Assembly (NCBI RefSeq): GCF_016583765.1
Contig: NZ_NRRR01000006.1
Coordinates: 62,001-126,000, forward strand
Source of the DNA: Chromatium weissei
GTDB lineage: Bacteria; Pseudomonadota; Gammaproteobacteria; Chromatiales; Chromatiaceae
Direction of reading: 5' to 3'
DNA length: 64,000 bases
Positions 35,591-46,099 of this stretch are shown here, piece by piece. The notes beneath the pieces were generated by a model, which was not told where the DNA came from, made no database searches, and was given only the letters and a program-made list of their open reading frames with translations. Both the position numbers and the translations under genes were made by a program. Position 1 is the stretch's first letter, and the number at the start of each line of letters is the position of its first letter.

Positions 35591-37288
35591 ATGGAATTAA
35601 ACAGCTTTGTTCTCTCTGCAATTGTGTTGCTGACAGCGGCATCGCTGGCAGTCACGCTATTCAAACATCTGGGCTTGGGATCAATTCTGGGTTTATTGGT
35701 TGCAGGCATTGCCGTTGGCCCGCATTCACCGGGACCCGTCGTGACACCGCATGTCGATGATGTGCGTGATTTCACCGAGTTAGGCGTGGTGCTGCTGCTG
35801 TTTGTGATTGGATTGGAGATGCAGCCCAAACGGTTATGGGCGTTGCGCCGCGAAGTGTTTGGCTTGGGCACGGTGCAAATTCTGCTCTGCGGTGGAGCGA
35901 TTGCCGGTTACATCGCGCTCTATCAATCGACGTGGCAAGCCGCGTTATTGATCGGATTGACGCTGGCGCTGTCGTCCACTGCGCTGGTGATGCAGATGTT
36001 GCACGAACGCGGTGATCTCGCCACCCGTCACGGCACGGCAGCCTTTGCGGTATTGCTCATGCAGGATTTAGCGGTCGTGCCGCTGCTCGCGCTCGTGCCA
36101 CTGTTTGCTGATCATGGTCTCGAAAATCACGCGCCTTGGTGGGAACAGTGGCTGCTCGTCGGTGGCATGATCGCCATGATTTGGATCACGGGGCGTTATG
36201 TGCTGCCGTTCGTACTGGAACGACTGCTACGCCAAAACAACCGCGATGCGTTCGCGCTGGTCGTACTGCTCTCGGTGTTTCTCGCTGCTGGCGCAATGCA
36301 CCAAGCTGGACTGTCGATGGCGCTCGGCGCATTTTTAATGGGAATGCTGCTCTCATCCACACGTTTTAGCTTTCAAATTCAAGCGCATATCGAACCATTC
36401 AAAGGCTTGTTGATGAGCCTGTTTTTCGTCGCCGTCGGCATGTCAATTGATCTTCCGGCCATTGCCGCCGCACCGCTGCTGTTGACCCAGCACGTGCTGG
36501 TCATTCTGAGCATCAAATTGATCGTACTGTTTTTAATCGCGCTGATTTTCGGCTTGTCACGCGGAATCGCCACCCGCTTGGCCTTTTTGCTGGCGCAGAG
36601 CGGCGAATTTGGATTTGTACTGTTCGGCTCCGCCAAATTGATGGACGTGATTGACAGCGACACCTTTGCGCTCGCAGTAAGCGTGATTTCCGTCAGCATG
36701 TTGGTCACACCGCTGCTCGTACGGCTCGGTGACGTGCTGGCAAAACACGCCGAGCGCCGCAGCGGCATCACCAAATACTTCGATCAAGCCAGTACCGGCA
36801 TTCCCGTGAAAGGGCGCGTGGTGCTCGCCGGTTACGGACGCGTCGGTCACACCATCGCCACGTTGTTGGAAGTCAATCACATTCCGTTTATCGCCTTTGA
36901 CACCAATCCGATTTACGTTGAGCGCGGCGAACGCGATGGACGAGCGGTGTATTACGGCGACATCGGCAATCCCGAATTGCTGCGCGCCGCGCAGGTAGAA
37001 AGTGCGGCGCTGGTGATTTTGACCATCGATCACGGTTTAACGGCGCTGCAAGCGGTGTCGCATATTCGCGTTGTTTATCCACATGTTCCGGTGATTGCGC
37101 GTGCCCGCGATTTGGAAGCCTGCGGCAATCTCCTGCGTGCTGGCGCGACTCGCGTGTATCCCGAAGCCATTGAAAGCAGTTTGCGATTGGGCGCAGAAGC
37201 ACTGGAAATGCTCGGCGTGTCCACCAGCGAAGTCGATGAATTGCTTTCCGGTGTGCGCAGTCAAGGCTACGCGCCGGTGGTCGAATAG
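35591..37288 (+). CDS. CPA2-family cation:proton antiporter with TrkA-N domain (Kef-like)
   Basis: 565 residues. About twelve membrane helices (residues 5-375) with the family segments GLGSILGLLVAGIAVGPH, LLLFVIGLEM and LSSTALVMQML, then a cytoplasmic TrkA-N/RCK domain (from about 398, VVLAGYGRVGHTIATLL, a Rossmann NAD-binding motif). Such proteins exchange K+ or Na+ for protons, with control by nucleotides. It lacks the long Kef C-terminus, so a specific kefB or kefC name is not justified. Confidence 0.88.
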   Translation: MELNSFVLSAIVLLTAASLAVTLFKHLGLGSILGLLVAGIAVGPHSPGPVVTPHVDDVRDFTELGVVLLLFVIGLEMQPKRLWALRREVFGLGTVQILLCGGAIAGYIALYQSTWQAALLIGLTLALSSTALVMQMLHERGDLATRHGTAAFAVLLMQDLAVVPLLALVPLFADHGLENHAPWWEQWLLVGGMIAMIWITGRYVLPFVLERLLRQNNRDAFALVVLLSVFLAAGAMHQAGLSMALGAFLMGMLLSSTRFSFQIQAHIEPFKGLLMSLFFVAVGMSIDLPAIAAAPLLLTQHVLVILSIKLIVLFLIALIFGLSRGIATRLAFLLAQSGEFGFVLFGSAKLMDVIDSDTFALAVSVISVSMLVTPLLVRLGDVLAKHAERRSGITKYFDQASTGIPVKGRVVLAGYGRVGHTIATLLEVNHIPFIAFDTNPIYVERGERDGRAVYYGDIGNPELLRAAQVESAALVILTIDHGLTALQAVSHIRVVYPHVPVIARARDLEACGNLLRAGATRVYPEAIESSLRLGAEALEMLGVSTSEVDELLSGVRSQGYAPVVE

Positions 37289-37366
37289 GCGCGGTTGCCG
37301 TCAATGGCGAAACTCAGTAGGCTGATTTACCACTAAAAACACAACACGTTAGAGGACAAACCACCG

Positions 37367-38032
37367 ATGAATGACCAATTTGCACAAGCCCGCTTCAACA
37401 TGATTCAACAGCAAGTGCGTCCTTGGGATGTGCTCGACGACCGCGCTTTGGACGCAATGGCCGCCATCGCCCGCGAGCACTTTGTTCCAGAAGCGTATCG
37501 CGGGCTGGCATATGCCGATTTTGCCGTGCCGATCACTGACCAAGTGCAAATGCTGCCGCCGACAGTGGTTGGACGTTTGCTGCAGGCGGTGAATGTGCAG
37601 TCCGGCGAGCGCGTACTCGAAATCGGCACGGGCAGCGGTTATATCACTGCCTGTCTGCATCACCTCGGCGGACGCGTGCTGAGTTTGGAAATTGATTCAA
37701 ACTTGGCCGCCGCTGCCCGAGCGCGATTAGCCGCATTAAAAATCAAGGGCGTGGAAATTCGTGACGGCGATGGACTTGCTGGCGCGGTGGCTGGCGGCCC
37801 ATTCGATGCGATTGTCGTCAACGGCTCCATGCCAACCGCCGCGTTGATGCCAATGCTGCGTGAGCAACTGGCGATTGGCGGACGGTTATTTGCCGTGATT
37901 GGCGACGCGCCAGCGATGGCTGCCACACTGATCACGCGCCACGACAGTTACAGTTTTCACACGAAACGGCTATTTGAAACCTGCATTCCAGTATTGTCTG
38001 GCGTGATGGAACCGGAGCGGTTTGTCTTCTGA
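37367..38032 (+). CDS. Protein-L-isoaspartate O-methyltransferase family protein
   Basis: 221 residues of the Pcm fold, with the SAM-binding motif VLEIGTGSGYITA (83-95), LSLEID and FDAIVVNGSMP. The stretch replacing the canonical substrate-side QTIS motif reads ITDQVQMLPPTVVGRL, so this is a divergent paralogue and may not repair isoaspartyl residues. It lies between an antiporter gene and the signalling cluster; no operon partner is obvious. Confidence 0.8.
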   Translation: MNDQFAQARFNMIQQQVRPWDVLDDRALDAMAAIAREHFVPEAYRGLAYADFAVPITDQVQMLPPTVVGRLLQAVNVQSGERVLEIGTGSGYITACLHHLGGRVLSLEIDSNLAAAARARLAALKIKGVEIRDGDGLAGAVAGGPFDAIVVNGSMPTAALMPMLREQLAIGGRLFAVIGDAPAMAATLITRHDSYSFHTKRLFETCIPVLSGVMEPERFVF

Positions 38033-38082
38033 ACCATTATGCCGATCACTTTGATGATCTAACGCATTGATTGAAATAAGTT

Positions 38083-41000
38083 ATGACGCTGACACCACAT
38101 TTGCGCATGTTGATTGACGTGCTCTCAACGCGAGGCTGGGAACTGCATTACGGAATGCAGTTGGCTGATGTTGGACACCAGATTCTTGAGCAATATCGCA
38201 GTTCCGGCTGGATCGAAGTGATCGGACGAGCAGAGGCGTTGGCGGGCGTGTTGGGCGAATTCATGCGCGACACGCCGCCGATGTCACGGTTGTTGCCGGT
38301 GTTACAGGCAGCGGAAGGGCTGGCAAATTTGTTGGAAAAAAGCCAGCAAATTAGTACGTTAGACCTGACGCTGCTGCCGACCCAGCCGCAACATTGGATG
38401 TTTGTGGTGACCGAGCAGAATGCGTATCTGCCACCGCATTTGTTGCAAGCACTGCGTTCACTCGGTTTTATGGTGGAGCAGCAACCTGCGCATTTACTCG
38501 TAGAATTTCTGCAGCAGCAGCACCGCACGATGCACACGATTGTCTTGGTGGAAAGCACCTGGTTAATCGCTCATGCCGCCGAGTTGCGGGCGCTGTTACC
38601 GGACACAGAATTGCCGCCATGCTCACCGCTGATCGTGGCGCTGCTCGATTCAGAAGCCTTTGCCGTGCAACTGGAAACTCGGCAAGCCGGAGCACGACTG
38701 TTGCTGGAATTACCGCTTACCTTGGAGCGATTGCTCAGTGAGTTGGCGGGTGTGGCGTGGATGCCGAGCATTCCATATCGCGTGTTACTGATTGATACAC
38801 CTGAACAATTGGCGCAACACCAGCGCATTCTGCATGAGGCTGGATGCTCGGTGCTGGCGGGTTCCGATCCGCATGAACTGTGGTCAGAAATTGAAGCGTT
38901 TGCACCAGAAACCTGTGTGATTAACGCCACATTACCGAACTGTTTGGGTGGCGATTTAATTGCGCTGCTACGACGGCAAAAACGGTTTGCGCGGCTGGTT
39001 GCCATTTCACTTTCTGCTGCAGGAACAAACGACTATCTGCTGGCCTGTTGCGACAGTAATGGCGAGGCGTTTTTTACCACACCAGCGAATTCCAAATGGT
39101 TGACCGTCGCCGTCATGGCGCGAGCGCGACAGTTTCGGCGTTTTGAATCGGTGTACGAGCAGCGGCGACAGGCGTGGCGCGAGTTGAATGATTTGAAAAA
39201 GGCCATTGATCGCCATGCCATTGTTTCCGTTGCCAATGCTGACGGTAGCATCATCAGTGTGAATGCGAAGTTTTGCGAAGTGAGCGGCTATCAGCGCGAG
39301 GAGCTGATTGGCCGCAATCATCGGTTGATCAAATCCGGCTATCACCCGCCCACGTTGTTTGAAGGCATGTGGCGCACGCTGACCAGTGGACACATTTGGC
39401 AAGGTGAAGTGCAAAATCGCCGCAAAGATGGCCGTCCTTATTGGGTGCAAGCGACCATTGCGCCCATTCTCAACGCGCAGGGACAACCGGAACGTTATGT
39501 GTCCATTCGTACCGACATTACCGAGCAAAAACGGTTGTTGGGAGAACAAAAACGGCAGGGACGCTTGTTGGAATTGCAACGGCAGGCGTTGGCACAATTC
39601 ATTGCTTCTCAAGACCTTGCGGCCACTTCCTCGCTGCTGCTGGATGGATTGCTGATTTTGACCAAAAGTGCCCACGGGTTAATTTTGGAAGCGATTGAAA
39701 AAGACGACGGCAGCATTGGCTTCAAACCACAGGCCATCAGCGGCATCGCGTGGAATGAGCACACGCACCGGCTATTGGAAGTGGCGCAGGTCGAAGGAAT
39801 GGAATTTCGAAATCTGCAAAATCTATTCGGTACGATTTTGCGGGCGGGCGCGGCGGTGATTGTGAATGACTTTGATTACGCCGCTTATCCCATGCCATTT
39901 CCGCCCGGTCATCCGGTCATTCATAACTTTTTAGGAATGCCCATCCGTAACGGCGAGCAGTTACTCGGCATCGTCGGTTTAGCCAATCGTCCGAGTGATT
40001 ACGATCAGGATGAAGTCGATTTTCTTCAAACATTAACCACGACTTACGCCAGCATTCTCGATGCCGCTCGGCTGAAACTGGTGCAGCAGCAGGTGATTCA
40101 AGAATTAACGCTGGCGCGTGCGAATGAGCAAACAGTTCAACCCAACTTGCTCACGACGACATCCGCGCTGGCAACCGCTGATGCAGCGGAATTGAAAACG
40201 CTTTCAGTGCAAAAAAGCGAATTGGGCGGCATGGCTGCCAAGCTGCCGATTCTCATTGCCGAAGACAACACCGCAAATCAGGTGCTGCTGCGAATGCAGC
40301 TCGAATTGCTGGGTTACACCGCTGATATTGCAGCGGATGGCGCGGCGGCTCTGGCGAAATGGAAAAATGGCGGACATGTGCTGTTATTGACCGATCTCAA
40401 CATGCCGGGCATGGATGGTTTGGCGTTAACGCGCTCGATTCGTGCGGCCGAGCAGGAACAGGGCGGTCATTTGCCAATTATTGCCATCACCGCCTCCTGC
40501 CAATCAGAAGTGCGAATGCGCTGTCTGGCAGCGGGCATGAACGATGTCTTAAATAAACCAATTGATTTCAACGATTTGCGCGACCGAATTGCACACTGGT
40601 TGCCGCACAGCACCAATCAAGTTCATTCCGACACCGCGCCGGTGCGTTCTTCTGCATCCTCGAATCACAGCGCCATTCTCGACACTGCACACATCACGCG
40701 CATTGTCGGCAATATCAGTCAGATACAAATTCGTGAGCTGGTCGATTTATTCACCTCCACTGTTCGCACCGATTTAATTGCCGGACGACAGTTGTTGCGC
40801 GATGGCAATGCGCGAGCACTGGCGCTGTTGATGCACAAACTGAAATCCTCAGCGCAAATGGTCGGAGCACTTCATTTTGCAAAGCTGGCCACGCGCTTAG
40901 AAACCGCCGCCAATGCCGCTCGCCTCGATGCCGTCTCCACACTATTTGCCGAACTGGAACACGCCATTGGCGACGTGGAAACTCTCAGCGAACAGTTAAG

Positions 41001-42243
41001 CGTGTCGTCATCGCCCGTCGACAATCACAATTCACCGCCACCACTATTGCCAGATGAATCATTGCCTTACAGCGTGTTATTGGTCGATGACGACGTGATT
41101 GTACGTCGCCAAACGGGACTGCTGTTATCGGCGATGGGCGTGACCGAGATTTTGACGGTGACCAGCGGTGAAGCGGCATTGATGGAAATTGAACGGGCTG
41201 GAGTCATTGGCATTGATCTATTGATTACCGATTTAAAAATGCCGGGAATGGACGGCATCGAATTTCTACGGCGACTCGCACATATCAATTACCCGGGCGA
41301 TTTAATTATTGCCAGCGGCGTGGATGCACAGTTATTACACACCGTCGCAGATTTAGCGCGATCAAAAGGATTGCATTTGCGCGGCGCAGTGAAAAAGCCA
41401 TTAACCCGCGAAAGTTTGACTGAATTATTAACAGCGCGGCGGCAAATGAATAATCAGATTATTCCAGTGCTCGCACCGGAAATTCTGAATGAAGATATTT
41501 TGGATGGTATTGCCCACGATGAATTCAGTATTGCATTTCAACCCAAGGTCGACGCGAATACTTTACAGGTGGTTGGTGTAGAAGCATTGGCACGCTGGCG
41601 ACACAACGGGCAAATGATGCGTCCCGATTTATTTATTCACGCCGCCGAGCAGTTGGGATTGATTGCGCCGCTATCACGGGTATTACTGGAGAAAACGCTG
41701 GTCGGTGCAAATCAATTATTTGCCGAGGGTTTTAAGCTGGTCATTGCCTTTAATCTTTCTGCCAACTGGTTATCTGATTTGCAATTACCGGAGCTAATTG
41801 AAAATAGTCTAAGCTCCACATCACTAATGCCGGAAAACCTAATTTTAGAGATTACTGAAACCACCATTTTATCCGACTTGGATATTTCAATGGACGTGCT
41901 CACACGACTGCGCATCAAAGGCTTCAAATTATCTATTGATGATTTCGGCACGGGTTATTCATCAATGGAACAATTGCAGCGCATTCCATTTGGCGAATTG
42001 AAAATTGACCGCAGTTTTGTTCAGGGTGCTGGCGAGCGTCCGGCAGTACGCGCCATTCTCGCTGCCAGTATTAACATGGCGCGCAAACTGAATCTTTCGA
42101 CTGTTGCCGAAGGTGTAGAAACGCAAGCTGATCTTGATTTAGTGCGCGGATTGGGTTGCGATTTGGTGCAAGGCTGGCTCATTGCAAAAGCAATGCCGAC
42201 TGCAGAATTAATTGATTGGTTAAAACGCCGTACCACTGAATGA
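38083..42243 (+). CDS. Multidomain c-di-GMP phosphodiesterase: PAS-GAF-REC-HPt-REC-EAL
   Basis: 1386 residues. The first 350 residues look like degenerate receiver-type segments. Then come PAS (about 375-490), GAF (about 500-665), receiver 1 (about 720-840, phospho-acceptor D771 in TDLNMPG), HPt (about 870-975, H918 in MHKLKSS), receiver 2 (about 1003-1120, D1050 in TDLKMPG), and a C-terminal EAL domain. The EAL motif is at 1167-1169, with NLS, EITET, DDFGTGYSS, LKIDRSFV and AEGVET all present, so c-di-GMP hydrolysis is likely. There is no kinase domain; the histidine kinase gene that follows overlaps by 4 bp (ATGA) and is the natural phosphate donor. The 3' third is AT-richer than the rest. 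Confidence 0.9.
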   Translation: MTLTPHLRMLIDVLSTRGWELHYGMQLADVGHQILEQYRSSGWIEVIGRAEALAGVLGEFMRDTPPMSRLLPVLQAAEGLANLLEKSQQISTLDLTLLPTQPQHWMFVVTEQNAYLPPHLLQALRSLGFMVEQQPAHLLVEFLQQQHRTMHTIVLVESTWLIAHAAELRALLPDTELPPCSPLIVALLDSEAFAVQLETRQAGARLLLELPLTLERLLSELAGVAWMPSIPYRVLLIDTPEQLAQHQRILHEAGCSVLAGSDPHELWSEIEAFAPETCVINATLPNCLGGDLIALLRRQKRFARLVAISLSAAGTNDYLLACCDSNGEAFFTTPANSKWLTVAVMARARQFRRFESVYEQRRQAWRELNDLKKAIDRHAIVSVANADGSIISVNAKFCEVSGYQREELIGRNHRLIKSGYHPPTLFEGMWRTLTSGHIWQGEVQNRRKDGRPYWVQATIAPILNAQGQPERYVSIRTDITEQKRLLGEQKRQGRLLELQRQALAQFIASQDLAATSSLLLDGLLILTKSAHGLILEAIEKDDGSIGFKPQAISGIAWNEHTHRLLEVAQVEGMEFRNLQNLFGTILRAGAAVIVNDFDYAAYPMPFPPGHPVIHNFLGMPIRNGEQLLGIVGLANRPSDYDQDEVDFLQTLTTTYASILDAARLKLVQQQVIQELTLARANEQTVQPNLLTTTSALATADAAELKTLSVQKSELGGMAAKLPILIAEDNTANQVLLRMQLELLGYTADIAADGAAALAKWKNGGHVLLLTDLNMPGMDGLALTRSIRAAEQEQGGHLPIIAITASCQSEVRMRCLAAGMNDVLNKPIDFNDLRDRIAHWLPHSTNQVHSDTAPVRSSASSNHSAILDTAHITRIVGNISQIQIRELVDLFTSTVRTDLIAGRQLLRDGNARALALLMHKLKSSAQMVGALHFAKLATRLETAANAARLDAVSTLFAELEHAIGDVETLSEQLSVSSSPVDNHNSPPPLLPDESLPYSVLLVDDDVIVRRQTGLLLSAMGVTEILTVTSGEAALMEIERAGVIGIDLLITDLKMPGMDGIEFLRRLAHINYPGDLIIASGVDAQLLHTVADLARSKGLHLRGAVKKPLTRESLTELLTARRQMNNQIIPVLAPEILNEDILDGIAHDEFSIAFQPKVDANTLQVVGVEALARWRHNGQMMRPDLFIHAAEQLGLIAPLSRVLLEKTLVGANQLFAEGFKLVIAFNLSANWLSDLQLPELIENSLSSTSLMPENLILEITETTILSDLDISMDVLTRLRIKGFKLSIDDFGTGYSSMEQLQRIPFGELKIDRSFVQGAGERPAVRAILAASINMARKLNLSTVAEGVETQADLDLVRGLGCDLVQGWLIAKAMPTAELIDWLKRRTTE

Positions 42244-44642
42244 ACAACGACAATGTATTCGTGAGAGTTGCGTTGTTTTTATTATTAACAGGATTGGCGC
42301 TCGGTGCATTTTTTATTGAGCGCGTGAACGATCATCATTACAGTGAAATCGCACGACACACCGTACAAGACCATCTCGCTGTAGTGCAAAGTCAATTAAC
42401 AGCGAATCTTATGAGCGACATGCAGTTAATAAAAGGCATTGTTGCTGTCATTGCTGCTGATCCTAAACTTGATCAAACACGGTTTAATCAAGTTATGAAA
42501 ATTCTGCTTGCAGGTCATCCTCGAATTAAAAACATCAGTGCTGCACCAAATCTCGTAATTCGCATGATTTATCCCATTGAAGGCAATGAATTAGCCTTGG
42601 GTTTGGATTACCGCACATTACCTACTCAATATCCTATCGTTGAATTAGCACGACGCACTCAGCAAATCATACTGACTGGTCCAACGCAATTGGTGCAAGG
42701 CGGCTGTGGTTTTATTGCGCGTGTTCCCATCTACTTAAATACCGAAACAACAAAGAATGTGTTTTGGGGATTGACTTCTATTGTGATTCATTGCGAACAG
42801 CTATACCAAGACAGCGGTTTACTGAATGAAGAACTGAAATTAGATATTGCGATTCGAGAGCGAAATAACAACGGAACATTGGGCGCAGTGTTTTTCGGTC
42901 GTGCGAAAATATTTGAAATGAAACCGGAATTAGCCGAGATTCAATTGCCCTATGGTGGATGGCAATTGGCAGCGATTCCGCACGGTGAATGGTCGCCACA
43001 TGCTGAAAATCTGTGGACGCTGCGCATCATCTTATTAATTATTGGAATGCTGGTATTCTTTCCCGTATGGGGATTATTGCGTGCATTGCGTCGTATCAGT
43101 ATTGCGCAAGCGGGTTTAATGAATGCGTTGTCATTGACGGAAGCAACGCTAGAGGCAACCGATAACGGTATTTTAGTTATTGATTCACAAGGACAGGTGG
43201 TGTCATTTAATCAACGCTTTGTGGAAATGTGGCACATTCCAGATTTACTATTGAATGGAAAAGACGATCAACTCTTTTTAACGCATGTATTGGAGCAATT
43301 AGAAAGTCCGCAACAGTTTTTAGAAAAAGTACAGGCATTGTATGAACAACCAGAAGCAATTTCCCGCGATACGCTCATGTTTGTAGATGGACGTGTATTT
43401 GCACGATTTTCGCATCCACAACGCATTGGTATGGCTATTGTTGGGCGTGTGTGGAGCTTTCTGGATATTACTGAACAGCATCATGCCGAGCGCAGTATTA
43501 AAGAATTAACATCGAAAGTGACGGATGATTTAGCGCGTTCTGAACGGCAGCGTCGTCAATTAGAATCATTATTGATAGCGATTCCTGATCCGGTATGGAT
43601 GAAAGATGCCAATGGTGTGTATTTATCGTGCAATACAGAATTCAGTAAAGTCATGGACGCAACTATTATTGATATTCTGGGTAAAAGCGATAAAGATTTC
43701 TTTCCGTTAGACATTGCCGCGCAATTTCGTATTGATGATCAAATTGCGGCAGAAAGTGCTACACCTATTCTGCGTGAAGAATGGATTACCTATGTAAACA
43801 ATGGTCATCGGGCGCTGTGGGCAACAGTAAAAACTGCTGTGTGGTCAACGGATGGCCATAAATTACTCGGTGTACTCGGTATTGCGCGTGATATTACAGA
43901 ACGTCAAGCATTGCTTGCAGAACTTAAACAAGCACATCAAGCCGCACTTGCTGCCAGTGATGCGAAAAGTCGCTTTTTATCGACAATGAGTCACGAATTG
44001 CGCACACCATTAAATATCATTCTCGGCTTTGCACAAATGCTTGATTTTGGTTGTCCCAATTCACTGTCACCGCAACAACAAGAAGCCGTCAATCACATTC
44101 TCAATAGCGGTCGCCATCTACTCAATTTAATTAACGACGTGCTTGATTTAGCGCGAATTGAATCAGGAATGCTGAATGCACATTTAGAGAATGTAACGTT
44201 TTCACCGCTGCTTGATGAAGTGGTTGCATTATCGTATCCCGCTGCTGCTGCACGTCATATCACGATTAGCCATGACCAAATAAGTAAAACCTTATGTCTA
44301 CGAGCGAATGAACTGCGATTAAAACAAGTCTTGCTCAATTTATTATCCAACGCTATAAAATACAATTACGATGGAGGTCAAGTCAGAATTGACTGTGTCT
44401 CTCACGATGAACGGATACGCATTCGCGTCATCGATACTGGCACGGGTATTCCAATTGAACATCAAATGGAAGTATTTCAACCCTTTCATCGCTTTTCAGC
44501 AGAACAATCAACGATTGAAGGCAGCGGAATTGGATTATCTATTTGCAAAAGTCTGATTGATGCGATGGGCGGAGAAATTGGCTTTGAAAGCACACCCAAT
44601 CAAGGCAGTTGTTTTTGGATTGAATTGGCGAATGCGAAGTGA
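42240..44642 (+). CDS. Membrane histidine kinase with CHASE-like sensor and two PAS domains
   Basis: 800 residues. Membrane helix at 8-26, periplasmic CHASE-like domain (about 40-250), second membrane helix near 262-285, two PAS domains (about 300-415 and 440-560), HisKA with the phospho-acceptor H585 in SHELRTPLN, and a complete HATPase (NLLSNAIKY, DTGTGIP, GSGIGLSICKS). No receiver domain of its own, unlike its upstream partner, so together they make a full phosphorelay. Translation is coupled to that partner. Ligand unknown. Confidence 0.9.
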   Translation: MNNDNVFVRVALFLLLTGLALGAFFIERVNDHHYSEIARHTVQDHLAVVQSQLTANLMSDMQLIKGIVAVIAADPKLDQTRFNQVMKILLAGHPRIKNISAAPNLVIRMIYPIEGNELALGLDYRTLPTQYPIVELARRTQQIILTGPTQLVQGGCGFIARVPIYLNTETTKNVFWGLTSIVIHCEQLYQDSGLLNEELKLDIAIRERNNNGTLGAVFFGRAKIFEMKPELAEIQLPYGGWQLAAIPHGEWSPHAENLWTLRIILLIIGMLVFFPVWGLLRALRRISIAQAGLMNALSLTEATLEATDNGILVIDSQGQVVSFNQRFVEMWHIPDLLLNGKDDQLFLTHVLEQLESPQQFLEKVQALYEQPEAISRDTLMFVDGRVFARFSHPQRIGMAIVGRVWSFLDITEQHHAERSIKELTSKVTDDLARSERQRRQLESLLIAIPDPVWMKDANGVYLSCNTEFSKVMDATIIDILGKSDKDFFPLDIAAQFRIDDQIAAESATPILREEWITYVNNGHRALWATVKTAVWSTDGHKLLGVLGIARDITERQALLAELKQAHQAALAASDAKSRFLSTMSHELRTPLNIILGFAQMLDFGCPNSLSPQQQEAVNHILNSGRHLLNLINDVLDLARIESGMLNAHLENVTFSPLLDEVVALSYPAAAARHITISHDQISKTLCLRANELRLKQVLLNLLSNAIKYNYDGGQVRIDCVSHDERIRIRVIDTGTGIPIEHQMEVFQPFHRFSAEQSTIEGSGIGLSICKSLIDAMGGEIGFESTPNQGSCFWIELANAK

Positions 44643-44704
44643 TCTACATTTGAGATCGTATCAATTCCAGTAAACGCTTTAGTATTAAAATCAATACAAC
44701 ATTT

Positions 44705-46099
44705 ATGAATGCACACACAAATGAAACGTATCATTCAATGGAACCAAGCATTCACAGTCGAGTTTTGGTGCGATTGCTGGGCAGTTGGATTGTGCTTTCT
44801 GTGCTGATTGGCGGAATTGTTTTTTATTTTGAAATGGAAAAGGTTGATGATCGTGTTTTGAAATTAGCAACACAGGAAGTCAGCACCTTTACCAGTGACA
44901 TTCTCGATCATTTCAATCTTATCGACCAAGCGCATCCTGATATTCTGCAAAAAATTCAATTAAAAGTTGCCGATTTTTTACAACAACATTTCATCGTTAT
45001 AGAGCTTTATGATGCGACCAAGCATAAGTTTTTAGAACAAACTAAACCGGAATCAGAACGCGTTGAAACAGAACTAAAGCAATACACACATTCTTTTCCA
45101 CTTGAGCATACAGTTCAATACAATAAATTTTATATTCATTCTCGAATTTACATGCAGGTACTGTTGCCACTTAAAAATAGTCAAGGGCAATTAGCGGGCT
45201 ATTTTGAAGGTTTATATCAGGTTGATGACGCAACGCTGGACAGTATTCGCAGTGATGTTGAGCATATTTTACTGTTAGTTGTTATCGTAGTATTTGCAAC
45301 ATCTATCGTGCTTTATCCGTTGATTATTTCACTCAACCGCGATCTTATGAAACTGTCTGATGATTTACTTCAGGGTAACACTGAATTGATGGCAGTTTTA
45401 GGCAGCGCCATTGCTAAACGCGATTCTGATACCAATAGCCACAATTACCGCGTCACCATCTATGCAATTCGTTTGGCGGAAGCCTTGAAATTAAATTCAA
45501 CTGATATTCGACGTTTAATTGCTGGAGCTTTTTTGCATGATGTTGGCAAAATTGGTATTAGCGACAACATCTTACTTAAACCGAATAAACTCACAGCAGA
45601 AGAGTTCGCTATTATGCGAACGCATGTGTTACTCGGTGTAGAAATCATTGCGCATTCAACATGGTTGCTGGGTGCGCGTGAAGTCGTGGAATATCACCAT
45701 GAGAAATATGATGGCAGTGGTTATTTACAGGGTCTTAAAGGTGATGCTATTCCGCTGAATGCGCGTATTTTTGCTGTTGTTGATGTGTTTGATGCGTTGA
45801 CTTCGCGTCGTCCGTATAAAGCGCCGATGGAATTTAATGACGCAATGGCAATCATATATCGTGATCGCGGCAGCCATTTTGATCCGATGGTTGTAGATGC
45901 TTTTAGTGTCATTGCGCAGGATTTACATCAAACAACGGGATTAGCTTCTGATCAAGCATTAAAAGCAGAACTCGGTTGGCTTTTGAAACAGCATCAATCA
46001 CTGTCTAATGCCATTAAAATTGGTACAGCAAGCGCGTCAACGACATTACAGTTAAATCAAACAGCGTCACCACCAATTCACTCTTTTTGGAGTTTATAA
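44705..46099 (+). CDS. Membrane-anchored HD-GYP domain protein
   Basis: 464 residues. Two membrane helices (about 22-42 and 187-208) enclose a periplasmic sensor domain. The cytoplasmic HD-GYP domain (about 228-410) carries HDVGK (H278, D279), HHE (330-332) and the signature loop, which reads GYL-QGLKG (339-346) instead of GYP-xGLxG. Metal-binding residues are otherwise intact, so c-di-GMP hydrolysis to GMP is plausible. It starts 62 bp after the kinase and probably belongs to the same unit. A short unassigned C-terminal tail follows. Confidence 0.88.
   Translation: MNAHTNETYHSMEPSIHSRVLVRLLGSWIVLSVLIGGIVFYFEMEKVDDRVLKLATQEVSTFTSDILDHFNLIDQAHPDILQKIQLKVADFLQQHFIVIELYDATKHKFLEQTKPESERVETELKQYTHSFPLEHTVQYNKFYIHSRIYMQVLLPLKNSQGQLAGYFEGLYQVDDATLDSIRSDVEHILLLVVIVVFATSIVLYPLIISLNRDLMKLSDDLLQGNTELMAVLGSAIAKRDSDTNSHNYRVTIYAIRLAEALKLNSTDIRRLIAGAFLHDVGKIGISDNILLKPNKLTAEEFAIMRTHVLLGVEIIAHSTWLLGAREVVEYHHEKYDGSGYLQGLKGDAIPLNARIFAVVDVFDALTSRRPYKAPMEFNDAMAIIYRDRGSHFDPMVVDAFSVIAQDLHQTTGLASDQALKAELGWLLKQHQSLSNAIKIGTASASTTLQLNQTASPPIHSFWSL

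Noticed and set aside
39007..39675. 222-codon frame antisense to the PAS region of the EAL protein
   Set aside because: The sense strand encodes a clear PAS/GAF region; the antisense frame is unpatterned.
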